Part shown: positions 1-8,322 of the stretch, one piece after another
How the letters are laid out: each line of letters opens with the position of its first letter
Numbering within the stretch: the first letter of the stretch is position 1
DNA from: Paraburkholderia sp. D15
GTDB lineage: Bacteria; Pseudomonadota; Gammaproteobacteria; Burkholderiales; Burkholderiaceae
Assembly: GCF_029910215.1 (NCBI RefSeq)
Contig: NZ_CP110395.1
Coordinates: 124,001 to 188,000 of the forward strand
Reading direction: 5' to 3'
Length of the DNA: 64,000 bases
Translations under genes and position numbers: made by a program
The notes under the pieces: generated by a model
The model's input: the letters and a program-made list of their open reading frames with translations, nothing else
Database searches by the model: none
Told to the model about the DNA's origin: nothing

Positions 1-1
1 T

Positions 2-2092
2 TCGTATCAGTTCGTGTCGCGCAGTATCGAATCGTGGTTCGACGTGAACGTCGAAACGGCGCTCACTTCCGGGTTGAATCTCGGGCGTGGCATGCTCGAC
101 GCGTCGCTGTCCGATCTGCAGACCAAGGGGCGGTTGATGTCGGAGCAGATCGCGAGCGCGGACGCCGCCGGCACCACGCTCACGCTGCTGCGGTTGCGCG
201 ATCAGTTCGGCGTGCAGGACGCGACCATCGTCGAGCCGACCCGCAGCATGTCCGGCGCGACGCCCGAGATGCACGTCGTCGCGCAGGCCTCCAGCAATTA
301 CGCGACGCTGGTGCCGAACGACCTGCCCACGCAGTTGATGATCGACCAGGCGCGCGGCCGCGGCTACGCGGCGATCGAAGGCGAAGTGGATGGCGATCCG
401 AAAGAGCATGGCAGCAAGGGCGCCTTGCGGCTGCGCATCGTGCAGCGCATTCCCGATTCGAATGCCGCGTTGCTGCAGCCCGTCGAACGTTTCCTGCAAC
501 TCACGCAGCCCGTGTCGCCGACGCTCGCGCGCAATGCCGATGCGGTGCAACGCGCATATCGCGAATATCAGGAGAAGGCGCTGGGCCGCACGGGTCTGCG
601 CAAGATGTATATCGGCACGCTGACGCTCGCGCTATTCCTCGCCACCTTCATCGCGATGATGCTGGCGCTCGCGCTCGGCAACCAGCTTGCGCGGCCGTTG
701 TTCCTGCTCGCGCAGGGCACCAAGGAAATTACCGAAGGCGATTACACGCCGAAGCGCGAAATCAAATCGCGCGACGAACTCGGCTTTCTCACGCAGGCGT
801 TCAATGCGATGACGCGCCAGTTGTCCGAGGCGCGCGCGGCGGTCGAGAACAACCGCATCGCGCTGGAACATTCGAAGGCCTATCTGGAAAGCATTCTCGC
901 GAATCTGACCGCGGGTGTGTTCGTGTGCGACCGGCAGTTCCGACTCACTACCGCGAATCGCGGCGCCGAGCGGATTTTCCGTCAACCGTTCCAGGCGGCG
1001 ATGGGCTCGGGCCTCGACCAGATCGCCGTGCTGAGCGAGTTCGGCGCGATGGTGCGCAAGGCGTTTGCCGATCGCGAAGCGGCCGTCGGCGACGGTCACG
1101 ACGATCGCGGGCACTGGCAGCAGCAGTTCTCGATTCAGGTGCCGGGCGAAACCGAGCCATTGACGTTGCTGGTGCGCGGCGCGCGTCTCGTGTCGGCGAC
1201 CGAGGGCGATACGGAAGACGTGCAAACTTCCGGCTACGTGGTCGTGTTCGACGATATCTCCGACGTGATCTCCGCACAGCGTTCGATCGCCTGGGGTGAA
1301 GTCGCGCGGCGTCTCGCGCACGAGATCAAGAATCCGCTCACGCCGATCCAGCTTTCCGCCGAGCGTTTGCAGATGAAGCTGGCCGACAAGCTGGCGCCGT
1401 CGGATGCGGACGTGCTCAAGCGCGGCGCGACCACCATCGTCAATCAGGTCGCGGCGATGAAGCAGATGGTCGACAATTTCCGCGACTACGCGCGCACGCC
1501 GCCGGCGGTGCTTGCGCATCTGCAACTGAACGATCTGGTCAGCGAAGTGCTGACGCTGTACGGTATCGAGGAAGGCAAGGGCGCGATCCAGGTGGAACTC
1601 GCCGCGTTGCCGGCGATCCGCGGCGACGCGACGCAACTGCGCCAGGTGATCCACAACCTGCTGCAGAACGCGCAGGATGCGGTGGCCGAGGTCCAGCAGC
1701 CGCGCGTGTTGCTCGAAACGAGGACAGTAGAATACGGAGACCCCGACGCGGAAGGCAAGGCGCGCGTCGCGGTGCGTTTGACCGTGTCGGATAACGGACC
1801 GGGCTTTCCCGCGCGTATCCTCACACGTGCATTCGAACCTTATGTCACGACCAAGGCCAAAGGTACGGGTCTGGGTCTTGCGATGGTCAAGAAGATCGTC
1901 GACGAACATGGCGCACGTATCGACATTCGCAATCGCATGAAAGCGGGCGACGTGATCGAGGGCGCGCAGATCTCGATCCTCTTCCTTCAACTCGCGGACG
2001 ACACCGCGGCGCCCGGTACGGGACCGCGTCCGGCGCACGGTGGTGCGTCGCAGGGAAAGACAAAAGCAACAGTGCAGACAAGGGCAGCGTAA
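2..2092 (+). CDS. NtrY-like membrane sensor histidine kinase (5' truncated)
   Basis: This is the sensor kinase of an NtrY/NtrX-type two-component pair. The reading frame is open to the window edge; a GTG at 14 is only an internal codon, because the upstream codons continue the same protein, so the N-terminal membrane segments are missing. Numbering from that GTG, a transmembrane helix lies near residues 203-225, followed by a HAMP linker and a PAS-like domain (about 285-400). The phosphoacceptor His436 sits in an HEIKNP H-box. An HATPase_c domain has an N-box (HNLLQNAQDA) and a G-rich lid (KGTGLGLAMVKK). The last ~35 residues are low complexity. The stop codon directly abuts the start of the response regulator, so the two are almost certainly co-translated. 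The NtrY assignment is by architecture; the stimulus is unknown. Confidence 0.9.
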   Translation, partial: SYQFVSRSIESWFDVNVETALTSGLNLGRGMLDASLSDLQTKGRLMSEQIASADAAGTTLTLLRLRDQFGVQDATIVEPTRSMSGATPEMHVVAQASSNYATLVPNDLPTQLMIDQARGRGYAAIEGEVDGDPKEHGSKGALRLRIVQRIPDSNAALLQPVERFLQLTQPVSPTLARNADAVQRAYREYQEKALGRTGLRKMYIGTLTLALFLATFIAMMLALALGNQLARPLFLLAQGTKEITEGDYTPKREIKSRDELGFLTQAFNAMTRQLSEARAAVENNRIALEHSKAYLESILANLTAGVFVCDRQFRLTTANRGAERIFRQPFQAAMGSGLDQIAVLSEFGAMVRKAFADREAAVGDGHDDRGHWQQQFSIQVPGETEPLTLLVRGARLVSATEGDTEDVQTSGYVVVFDDISDVISAQRSIAWGEVARRLAHEIKNPLTPIQLSAERLQMKLADKLAPSDADVLKRGATTIVNQVAAMKQMVDNFRDYARTPPAVLAHLQLNDLVSEVLTLYGIEEGKGAIQVELAALPAIRGDATQLRQVIHNLLQNAQDAVAEVQQPRVLLETRTVEYGDPDAEGKARVAVRLTVSDNGPGFPARILTRAFEPYVTTKAKGTGLGLAMVKKIVDEHGARIDIRNRMKAGDVIEGAQISILFLQLADDTAAPGTGPRPAHGGASQGKTKATVQTRAA

Positions 2093-2782
2093 ATGGCAAC
2101 CATCCTGGTGGTAGATGATGAAATGGGCATCCGGGAATTGCTCTCGGAGATCCTGAGCGACGAAGGGCATGTCGTGGAGGCCGCGGAAAACGCGCAGGAA
2201 GCGCGCGAATTCCGTTTGCGTCAGGCGCCGGACCTGGTGCTGCTCGACATCTGGATGCCCGACACCGACGGCGTGACCCTGCTGAAGGAATGGGCCGCGC
2301 AAGGTCAGTTGACCATGCCGGTGATCATGATGTCCGGTCACGCGACCATCGACACGGCTGTCGAGGCGACCAAGATCGGCGCGCTCAACTTCCTCGAGAA
2401 ACCGATCGCGCTGCAGAAGCTGTTGAAGGCGGTCGAGCAGGGTCTCGCGCGCGGCAATGCGGCCAGCGCGCCGGGCGGCGCGGCGGCCAAGCCGGTGCTG
2501 CCGGTCAGCGCGTCGGCGGTGGCGTCCGCGGCCGCGCTGCCGATGCTCTCCACCGACGGCCTGGGCAGCGGCGCACTGGCGGCGCAAACCGCATCGATCT
2601 CGTTCGACATCCCGTTGCGCGACGCACGCGATGCATTCGAGCGCGCGTACTTCGAGTATCACCTCGCGCGCGAGAACGGCAGCATGACGCGCGTCGCCGA
2701 AAAGACCGGGCTCGAACGCACGCATCTGTATCGCAAGCTCAAGCAGCTCGGCGTCGATCTCGGCAAGAACAAAGGCGAGTGA
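2093..2782 (+). CDS. NtrX-like response regulator lacking the AAA+ domain
   Basis: A 229-residue response regulator that starts immediately after the kinase stop codon. The receiver domain (about 1-120) has the acidic pair DD8-9, phosphoacceptor Asp52 and Lys103 of the EKP motif. An Ala/Gly-rich linker (about 115-165) leads directly to a Fis-type helix-turn-helix at the C-terminus (ENGSMTRVAEKTGLERTHLY). Canonical NtrX is about 450 residues with a central sigma-54-activating AAA+ domain. Here that domain is absent without any sign of a frameshift, so this protein cannot remodel sigma-54 holoenzyme and probably acts as a simple DNA-binding repressor or activator. A good terminator follows. Confidence 0.92.
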   Translation: MATILVVDDEMGIRELLSEILSDEGHVVEAAENAQEAREFRLRQAPDLVLLDIWMPDTDGVTLLKEWAAQGQLTMPVIMMSGHATIDTAVEATKIGALNFLEKPIALQKLLKAVEQGLARGNAASAPGGAAAKPVLPVSASAVASAAALPMLSTDGLGSGALAAQTASISFDIPLRDARDAFERAYFEYHLARENGSMTRVAEKTGLERTHLYRKLKQLGVDLGKNKGE

Positions 2783-2789
2783 AACCCCC

Positions 2790-2826
2790 GCGCGGCGCGG
2801 CGAAACCGCTCCGCGCAGATTTTTTC
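2790..2826 (+). terminator. Rho-independent terminator of the NtrY/NtrX-like operon
   Basis: A GC-rich interrupted stem (GCGCGG/CCGCGC plus an inner GCGG/CCGC around CGAAA, with one C-T mismatch) is followed by a run of six T. It lies just 3' of the regulator stop codon and before the tRNA promoter. Confidence 0.7.
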
Positions 2827-2836
2827 GACGAGGGGC

Positions 2837-2865
2837 TTGCCGACCTGCCGACCCTTTGATATGAT
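2837..2865 (+). promoter_or_regulatory. sigma-70-like promoter of tRNA-Phe
   Basis: TTGCCG at 2837-2842 and TATGAT at 2860-2865 are separated by 17 bp. The predicted start, near 2872, is 7 nt before the mature tRNA 5' end. The tRNA therefore has its own transcription unit between two terminators. Confidence 0.65.
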
Positions 2866-2878
2866 TTCGTTCTTCGTT

Positions 2879-2954
2879 GGCCCGGTAGCTCAGTTGGTAG
2901 AGCAGCGGATTGAAAATCCGCGTGTCGATGGTTCGATTCCGTCCCAGGCCACCA
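2879..2954 (+). tRNA. tRNA-Phe (GAA)
   Basis: A 76-nt cloverleaf with CCA encoded. The D-arm is AGCTCAGTTGGTAGAGC, and the anticodon stem-loop CGGATTGAAAATCCG carries anticodon GAA. The T-arm is GATGG-TTCGATT-CCGTC. The acceptor GGCCCGG pairs with CCAGGCC, leaving a C5-A68 mismatch where a C-G pair would be expected; the rest is canonical. There are no signs of an integrated element at its 3' end. Confidence 0.95.
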
Positions 2955-2960
2955 GGATTC

Positions 2961-3000
2961 AGCCCCAGGAAATCGCAAGATTCCTGGGGCTTTTCCTTTT
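2961..3000 (+). terminator. Terminator of tRNA-Phe
   Basis: A perfect 11-bp stem, AGCCCCAGGAA/TTCCTGGGGCT, around a 9-nt loop is followed by TTTTCCTTTTT. It begins 7 nt after the CCA end. Confidence 0.85.
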
Positions 3001-3409
3001 TCAGGCGGGCATGCGTTATTGCGGTGTGGTTGGCCGCCGAGGCCTTGCGGGTGCGTCGGCAGGCTCGCGGCGAGCTTGAGCATCGCATGATAAAATCGCG
3101 CCAGTTCAAGGACTTGCATGTCCGGTGCGGCGCGTGAACGGTTGAGCGAAGCACCGTGTGAACGGCACCCGGGAGCGTGGTCCGAAGCGCAGTCCGATTG
3201 CCGCGCGGTCGAGCCGGCACAGCAAGGCCGACGCCCGCCGAATCCTTCGCCCGACGATTAACGGTATAAGCGCCCAGCGGCTTCGCATGCGGAAGCCGCC
3301 GCCTATACTGCTTTGGGCCGGCGCAGTGCCGGCACGCGTCGCGCCGCGTTGCTTGCATGGCGCACCTCGCGCAGCGCGACGTGGCACTCATCATTCACGG
3401 AGTTTCACG
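3001..3409. other. Intergenic region upstream of queC
   Basis: About 400 bp without a convincing gene. The queC frame is open through much of it, but the translation is Arg/Pro-rich and unlike the family, so it is treated as leader. I looked for a preQ1 riboswitch and saw neither the conserved hairpin-plus-A-rich tail of class I nor a class II fold. A short inverted repeat (GCCGGCGCAGTGCCGGC) lies near 3317. Confidence 0.4.
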
Positions 3410-4144
3410 GTGATCCGCAACGACGCTAAACGTAGCGCTCTGGTGCTGTTTTCAGGCGGCCAGGATTCCGCCACGTGCCTCGCATGGGCACTCGATCGCT
3501 ACGACACGGTCGAGACGCTCGGCTTCGATTACGGTCAACGGCATCGCGTCGAGCTCGAATGCCGCGAAGGGTTCCGCAACGCGGTGGCTCGCGATTTCCC
3601 GGCATGGACCGAGCGCCTCGGCGACGATCACATGATCGACCTGTCGGTACTTGGCTCGATCAGCGAGACCGCGATGACGCGCGAGATCGAGATCGAAGCC
3701 TCGGCCAGCGGCCTGCCGAATACGTTCGTGCCGGGCCGCAATCTGATGTTCATGACCATCGCCGCCGCGATTGCGTATCGGCGTGGTTTGCAGGTGCTGG
3801 TCGGTGGAATGTGCGAAACGGACTTCTCGGGCTATCCCGATTGCCGCGACGACACGATGAAGGCGTTGCAGGTCGCGCTGAACCTCGGCATGGACACGCG
3901 TCTCTCGCTCGAAACGCCGTTGATGTGGCTCGACAAGGGCGACACGTGGCGCCTCGCGCACGCATTGGGCGGTGACGAACTGGTCGAGCTGGTGCGCGTC
4001 GAGACGCATACCTGCTATGTCGGTGAACGCTCGGAGTTGCACGATTGGGGCTTCGGTTGCGGTGAGTGCCCCGCGTGCCGTTTGCGCAAGCGTGGCTACG
4101 AGGCGTACCTGTCCGGTGAGAAGGTCACCGAGGCGCCGGCCTGA
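3410..4144 (+). CDS. queC: 7-cyano-7-deazaguanine synthase QueC
   Basis: Converts 7-carboxy-7-deazaguanine to preQ0 using ATP and ammonia, the last preQ0 step of queuosine synthesis in the cytoplasm. The start chosen is the GTG at 3410, with a CGGAG ribosome site 7 nt upstream, giving 244 residues, the usual family length. The N-terminus has the PP-loop SGGQDS (15-20). The C-terminus carries four zinc-binding Cys in the pattern HTCY...[11 protein letters not shown]. The frame is open upstream for another 84 codons, but that part is not QueC-like. It is followed by queE and queD on the same strand, with about 150 bp before queE. Confidence 0.95.
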   Translation: MIRNDAKRSALVLFSGGQDSATCLAWALDRYDTVETLGFDYGQRHRVELECREGFRNAVARDFPAWTERLGDDHMIDLSVLGSISETAMTREIEIEASASGLPNTFVPGRNLMFMTIAAAIAYRRGLQVLVGGMCETDFSGYPDCRDDTMKALQVALNLGMDTRLSLETPLMWLDKGDTWRLAHALGGDELVELVRVETHTCYVGERSELHDWGFGCGECPACRLRKRGYEAYLSGEKVTEAPA

Positions 4145-4294
4145 CGCGGTGACGTTCGAGCCCGGCGCGACGGCGTGCAAGCACCACACGCACAAGCACG
4201 CACGAGCACGCTGTCGCGCCGTCACCGTCGCCGTCACGCAGCAGCAACGCAACTCAGGCAACCATTTTTCAGGAACACAAAGGCAGAACGCAGC

Positions 4295-4927
4295 ATGACG
4301 TACGCGGTCAAGGAAATCTTCTACACATTGCAAGGCGAGGGCGCGAATGCCGGGCGTCCGGCCGTGTTCTGCCGCTTCGCCGGCTGCAATCTGTGGTCGG
4401 GCCGCGAAGAAGATCGCGCTGACGCGGTGTGCCGCTTCTGCGATACGGACTTCGTCGGCACCGACGGCGAGAACGGCGGCAAGTACCGCACGCCCGAGGA
4501 ACTCGTGCAGATGATCGCGTCGCAATGGCCGGAAGGCGAAGGCCAACGCTTCGTCGTGTGCACGGGCGGCGAGCCGATGTTGCAGATCGACCCGCCGCTG
4601 GTCGACGCGCTGCATGCCGCCGGCTTCGAAATCGCGATCGAAACTAATGGCTCGCTGCCGGTGCTCGACACCATCGACTGGATCTGCGTGAGTCCGAAGG
4701 CGGATGCGCCGCTCGTCGTGACGAAGGGCAACGAGCTGAAGGTCGTGATTCCGCAGGACAACCAGCGTCTGTCCGACTATGCGAAGCTCGACTTCGAGTA
4801 TTTCCTCGTCCAGCCGATGGACGGTCCGTCGCGCGATCTCAACACCAGGCTCGCGATCGACTGGTGCAAACGCCATCCGCAATGGCGCCTGTCGATGCAG
4901 ACCCACAAGTATCTGAACATTCCCTGA
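4295..4927 (+). CDS. queE: 7-carboxy-7-deazaguanine synthase QueE (radical SAM)
   Basis: A radical SAM enzyme that ring-contracts 6-carboxy-tetrahydropterin to 7-carboxy-7-deazaguanine. The ATG at 4295 (AAAGGCAG upstream) gives 210 residues. The iron-sulfur cluster cysteines are C31, C46 and C49, a CX14CX2C arrangement instead of the usual CX3CX2C. This is the variant known from the structurally studied Burkholderia multivorans enzyme (recalled). The substrate-binding N-terminus (YTLQGEG) and a GGEP SAM-binding motif are present. It ends 6 nt before queD. Confidence 0.95.
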   Translation: MTYAVKEIFYTLQGEGANAGRPAVFCRFAGCNLWSGREEDRADAVCRFCDTDFVGTDGENGGKYRTPEELVQMIASQWPEGEGQRFVVCTGGEPMLQIDPPLVDALHAAGFEIAIETNGSLPVLDTIDWICVSPKADAPLVVTKGNELKVVIPQDNQRLSDYAKLDFEYFLVQPMDGPSRDLNTRLAIDWCKRHPQWRLSMQTHKYLNIP

Positions 4928-4933
4928 TTTGCC

Positions 4934-5380
4934 GTGCTGACGATTACACGAAAACTCGAATTCGACGCGGGTCACCGCATCCCCGATCACCGCAGCCAGT
5001 GCCGCAATCTGCACGGGCATCGCTACGTGCTCGAAATCACGCTGCAAGGCGATCTGGTCGACACCGAAGGCGCGCCCGATCGCGGCATGGTGATGGACTT
5101 CGCCGACGTCAAGTCGCTGGCCGTCGAGCATCTGGTCGACCGCTGGGACCACGCGTTTCTGGTCTATGAAGGCGACACGCAGGTGCGCGGCTTTCTGGAG
5201 ACCATGGCCGGTCACAAGACCGTCGTGCTCGACCGTATTCCGACCGTCGAAAATCTGGCCGCCGTCGCGTTCGACATTCTCGCGAACGTCTACGACGCGC
5301 ACTATGGCGTGAATCTGCGTCTGCACAAGGTGCGGTTGTACGAGACGCCGAATTGCTGGGCCGACGTGGTCCGCGATTAA
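4934..5380 (+). CDS. queD: 6-carboxy-5,6,7,8-tetrahydropterin synthase QueD
   Basis: First committed step of queuosine synthesis, acting on 7,8-dihydroneopterin triphosphate. It starts at GTG 4934, 6 nt after queE; 148 residues. Zinc ligands H14, H27 and H29 and catalytic C23 (SQCRNLHGHRY) are in place, as are the C-terminal ETPNCWADV residues typical of the family. The order C-E-D indicates one operon. queF and the downstream tgt/queA functions are not in this window. Confidence 0.93.
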   Translation: MLTITRKLEFDAGHRIPDHRSQCRNLHGHRYVLEITLQGDLVDTEGAPDRGMVMDFADVKSLAVEHLVDRWDHAFLVYEGDTQVRGFLETMAGHKTVVLDRIPTVENLAAVAFDILANVYDAHYGVNLRLHKVRLYETPNCWADVVRD

Positions 5381-5407
5381 TCTCTCGTCCGTCCTGAGAT
5401 TCCCCAC

Positions 5408-5445
5408 GAGTCCCTGATAGGGACTCGCTCAACCCTCGCGTTTTT
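5408..5445 (+). terminator. Possible terminator after queD
   Basis: A perfect 7-bp inverted repeat (GAGTCCC-TGATA-GGGACTC, 5408-5426) lies 27 nt after the queD stop. A T-run appears only 14 nt later, so termination is uncertain; it could instead stabilise the mRNA end. Confidence 0.35.
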
Positions 5446-5568
5446 GTCACGGTATGATCGCTCCGATAACCACACGGAGCGAGACATGCCGGTCATCGCG
5501 TTGCGTCGCAGCAAGCCAGCCGGTAGCGGCGACTTCCGCTACTGCCGTCATCGCCCAGGAGTACGGCG

Positions 5569-6351
5569 ATGAGCACCTTCACCAATCCCCTCAAGCAGCG
5601 TCTCAAGGAAACCGATCCATTGTTCGGTTTGTGGCTGTCGCTCGGCAGCGATGCGGCCGCCGAGGCGCTCGCGCATGCCGGCTACGACTGGCTGCTGATC
5701 GACATGGAACACGCGCCGAACGATAGCGGCGACGTCACCTCGCAATTGCGCGCGATTGCCGCCGCGCATCTGCCGAGCGAACCCGTGGTGCGCGTGCCCG
5801 CCAGCGAGGCGTGGCTCGTCAAGCGCGTGCTGGATGCCGGCGCGCGCACGCTGATGTTCCCGAACATCGAATCCGCGGAAGAAGCGGCGCAGGCCGTGCG
5901 CCTCACGCGGTATCCGGGCGCCGATGCGCCCGACGGTCAGCGTGGCGTCGCCGGCGTCGTGCGCGCGGCGGGCTACGGCATGCGGCGCGATTACGTGCAG
6001 ACCGCCAACGCGCAGATTGCGACCATCGTGCAGATCGAGTCGGCGCGCGGTCTGCAGGAAGTGGAAAAGATCGCAGCGACGCCGGGCGTCGATTGCCTGT
6101 TCGTCGGACCGGCCGATCTGGCCGCGAGCCTCGGTCATCTCGGCGATTCGAAGCATGCCGACGTGCAGGCGGCGATGGCGCGCATCGTCAGCGCCGCCCA
6201 ACACGCCGGCATCGCCGCCGGCATTTTTGCCATGGACGTCGCGAGTGCCCGGCAGCATCGCGATGCAGGTTTTCGGTTTATCGCTCTGGCCGCCGACGTC
6301 ATCTGGATGTTGCGCGCGACTCGCCAGGCGTTGCAGGAGGTGAGGTCATGA
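5569..6351 (+). CDS. HpcH/HpaI-family class II aldolase
   Basis: A 260-residue metal-dependent aldolase of the HpaI/GarL group, which cleaves or forms 4-hydroxy-2-oxo acids into pyruvate plus an aldehyde. The start ATG has an AGGAGT site 6-7 nt upstream. Family motifs seen are FGLWLSLG near the N-terminus, DMEHAP, the QIES metal-ligand segment, and FVGPADLAASLG, the phosphate/pyruvate loop. The stop overlaps the start of the next gene (ATGA). The substrate cannot be assigned from sequence; no aromatic-degradation genes are nearby, so the hpaI symbol is avoided. Confidence 0.88.
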   Translation: MSTFTNPLKQRLKETDPLFGLWLSLGSDAAAEALAHAGYDWLLIDMEHAPNDSGDVTSQLRAIAAAHLPSEPVVRVPASEAWLVKRVLDAGARTLMFPNIESAEEAAQAVRLTRYPGADAPDGQRGVAGVVRAAGYGMRRDYVQTANAQIATIVQIESARGLQEVEKIAATPGVDCLFVGPADLAASLGHLGDSKHADVQAAMARIVSAAQHAGIAAGIFAMDVASARQHRDAGFRFIALAADVIWMLRATRQALQEVRS

Positions 6352-7073
6352 AGGGGAAGGTACGGTGCGCCGCGATGCGTGCGGCGCTGAGCGCAGCGTT
6401 GCTGGCGGGTGCGGCGGCGAGCATGACGGCAAGCATGGCCGCTCAGGCGCAGGGCAATGTCGCGAAGTCCAACGATCCGCAGACGCAGACGGCGGTCGCG
6501 GATTACAACGCGGGCAATTTCGGCGCGGCGCTGACCGAGTTCCGCAAGGCGGCCGAACACGGCAGCCGGCTCGCCGAGTTCAACTACGCGATGATGCTGC
6601 TGAACGGCGAAGGCACCACGGCGAACGTCGACGAGGGCAAGAAATGGCTGCGCAAGGCCGCCGACGCCAACATGTCGCACGCGCAATACGTGTACGGCAA
6701 GATGTATGACGATGGCGAGTTCGTCGGGCGCGATCCGGTCGAGGCGCATCGCTGGTTCCTCAAGGCCGCGCAGCAGGGCCACGTGCAGGCGGAGCTGGCG
6801 CTGGCCAATCAGTTCCTCGATGGACGCGGCACCGGGCGCGACAACAAGCAGGCGTTCGTCTGGTACAAGAAGGCGGCTCAGGGCGGCGATATGACCGCGC
6901 AGTACGTGGCCGGCTCGTTCTATGAGCGTGGTGGCGACGGTGTCGAAAAGAATCTCAACGTGGCGCGCGCGTATTACGCGGCGGCGGCGGCGCAAGGCGA
7001 TCCGGCGGCGCGGCTCAAGTACCAGCAGCTCAGCGCGCAGTTGAGGGATCAACAGGAAGTGAAGCCGCAGTAA
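6348..7073 (+). CDS. Secreted Sel1/TPR-like repeat protein
   Basis: A 241-residue protein starting at ATG 6348, overlapping the aldolase stop by 4 nt, with an AGGAGG site upstream. Residues 1-30 form a Sec signal peptide ending in AQA. The rest is about four Sel1-like helical repeats (A-x-L-NGEGT..., YVYGKMYDDGEFVGRDP, LANQFLDGRGTGRD, SFYERGGDGVEKN). Sel1 proteins are scaffolds for protein-protein contacts in the periplasm. The partner is unknown, and the link with the cytoplasmic aldolase may be only transcriptional. Confidence 0.85.
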   Translation: MKGKVRCAAMRAALSAALLAGAAASMTASMAAQAQGNVAKSNDPQTQTAVADYNAGNFGAALTEFRKAAEHGSRLAEFNYAMMLLNGEGTTANVDEGKKWLRKAADANMSHAQYVYGKMYDDGEFVGRDPVEAHRWFLKAAQQGHVQAELALANQFLDGRGTGRDNKQAFVWYKKAAQGGDMTAQYVAGSFYERGGDGVEKNLNVARAYYAAAAAQGDPAARLKYQQLSAQLRDQQEVKPQ

Positions 7074-7096
7074 ATGCGGTGCATCGCGTTCTTCAA

Positions 7097-7134
7097 AGCA
7101 GAAGGGGCGCTCCACCGGAGCGCCCCTTCTGCTT
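7097..7134. terminator. Bidirectional terminator between the Sel1 gene and rodA
   Basis: A very strong stem of about 17-18 bp (AGCAGAAGGGGCGCTCC / GGAGCGCCCCTTCTGCT) has a 3-nt loop. T runs follow on the plus strand and, more weakly, A precedes for the minus strand. It separates convergent transcription units. Confidence 0.85.
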
Positions 7135-7163
7135 TTCGCCGCCTTTTTTCGTAACGCTCGCCG

Positions 7164-8312
7164 CTAGCTCTGCATCAACCGCTTCTGCCGCGCGACGCTC
7201 ATGATGAGGCCGACCGCGACACCCAGCGTCGTCAGTGCCGTACCGCCGTAACTCATGAACGGCAACGGTACGCCGACCACCGGCAGAATGCCGCTCACCA
7301 TGCCGATATTGACGAACGCATAGGTGAAGAACGCCATGGTCAGCGAGCCCGCCAGCAGGCGCCCGAACAGCGTCGCGCCATTGGCCGCGATATACAGCCC
7401 GCGCGCGATCAGCAGCATGTAGAGCGTCAGCAGCACGACGCCCCCCGCCAGACCGAATTCCTCCGAGAACACCGCGAAAATGAAGTCGGTGTGCTTCTCC
7501 GGAATGAACTCCAGATGCGCCTGGGTGCCCTTCAGCCAGCCCTTGCCGAGCGGGCCGCCCGAGCCGATCGCGATCACCGCCTGAATCGTGTGGAAGCCCT
7601 TGCCGAGCGGGTCCGAGGTCGGGTCGAGCAGCGTGCAGATGCGGTGCTTCTGATAGTCGTGCATCAGCGGCCATTGCACTTCGGGCTGACAGATCTTGTC
7701 CTGGAACGTCGCGATCGCCGCGACGCCGATCACGGCCGCGATCAGCACCGGCACGATCAGCTTGAAACTCAGGCCGGCGAAGTAGATCACGAAGAGGCCC
7801 GCCGCGAACACCAGCACGGCGGTGCCGAGGTCCGGCTGCTTGGCGATCAGGCCGACCGGCACCGCGAGGATCACGAAACCGACCAGATAGTCGTACCAGC
7901 GCATCACGCCTTCGCGCCGCTGGTAGTACCAGGCGAGCATCAAGGGCGTGGCGATCTTCAGGATCTCGGACGGCTGGATCACCACGCCGACGTTGATCCA
8001 GCGCTTCGCGCCCTTGCGCGTGAGCCCGAACAGCGCGACCGCGACCAGTAACGCGATCCCGAAAGTGTAGAGCGGGACGGCGAAGCGCATCAGCGTGGTG
8101 GGTGGCACATTGGCAAGCGCCCACATCAGCACGAAGGTCAGCATGATGTTGCGCAACTGGTCTTCCACGCGGCCGGGCACGTCCAGACTCGCGCTATACA
8201 GCGTGACGATGCCGACGCACAGCAGCAGAAACACGATCAGCGCGAGCGGACGGTCGAAGCCCGCGAACATCCGCTTGATGCGGTCGAGCCAGGCGCGCTT
8301 GTCGAATTGCAT
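7164..8312 (-). CDS. rodA: Rod shape-determining peptidoglycan polymerase RodA
   Basis: SEDS-family glycosyltransferase that polymerises peptidoglycan with PBP2 during cell elongation, in the inner membrane. The start chosen is ATG 8312 (MQFDKRAW) with an AAGGAG site, giving 382 residues; the longer frame upstream overlaps mrdA and is Arg/Pro-rich. About ten hydrophobic helices are seen. SEDS motifs present are KQPDLGTA, with the catalytic-region Asp, and the C-terminal PVVGVPLPFMSYGGTA. Last gene of the mre operon, 10 nt after mrdA. Confidence 0.95.
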   Translation of the reverse strand: MQFDKRAWLDRIKRMFAGFDRPLALIVFLLLCVGIVTLYSASLDVPGRVEDQLRNIMLTFVLMWALANVPPTTLMRFAVPLYTFGIALLVAVALFGLTRKGAKRWINVGVVIQPSEILKIATPLMLAWYYQRREGVMRWYDYLVGFVILAVPVGLIAKQPDLGTAVLVFAAGLFVIYFAGLSFKLIVPVLIAAVIGVAAIATFQDKICQPEVQWPLMHDYQKHRICTLLDPTSDPLGKGFHTIQAVIAIGSGGPLGKGWLKGTQAHLEFIPEKHTDFIFAVFSEEFGLAGGVVLLTLYMLLIARGLYIAANGATLFGRLLAGSLTMAFFTYAFVNIGMVSGILPVVGVPLPFMSYGGTALTTLGVAVGLIMSVARQKRLMQS

Positions 8313-8322
8313 GCCTTTCTCC

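Noticed and set aside
2879..3000. Genomic island integrated at tRNA-Phe
   Set aside because: No integrase and no repeat of the tRNA 3' end; housekeeping genes follow directly.
632..3394. 920-codon open frame on the minus strand opposite the NtrY/NtrX-like genes and tRNA-Phe
   Set aside because: Arg/His/Ala-rich translation without motifs, runs through a tRNA and terminators; an artefact of high GC content opposite real genes.
3001..3409. preQ1 riboswitch before queC
   Set aside because: Neither the short pseudoknot with A-rich tail nor a class II fold could be traced.
3452..5407. 651-codon minus-strand frame opposite queC-queE-queD
   Set aside because: The three plus-strand genes have intact catalytic residues and the antisense product resembles no family.
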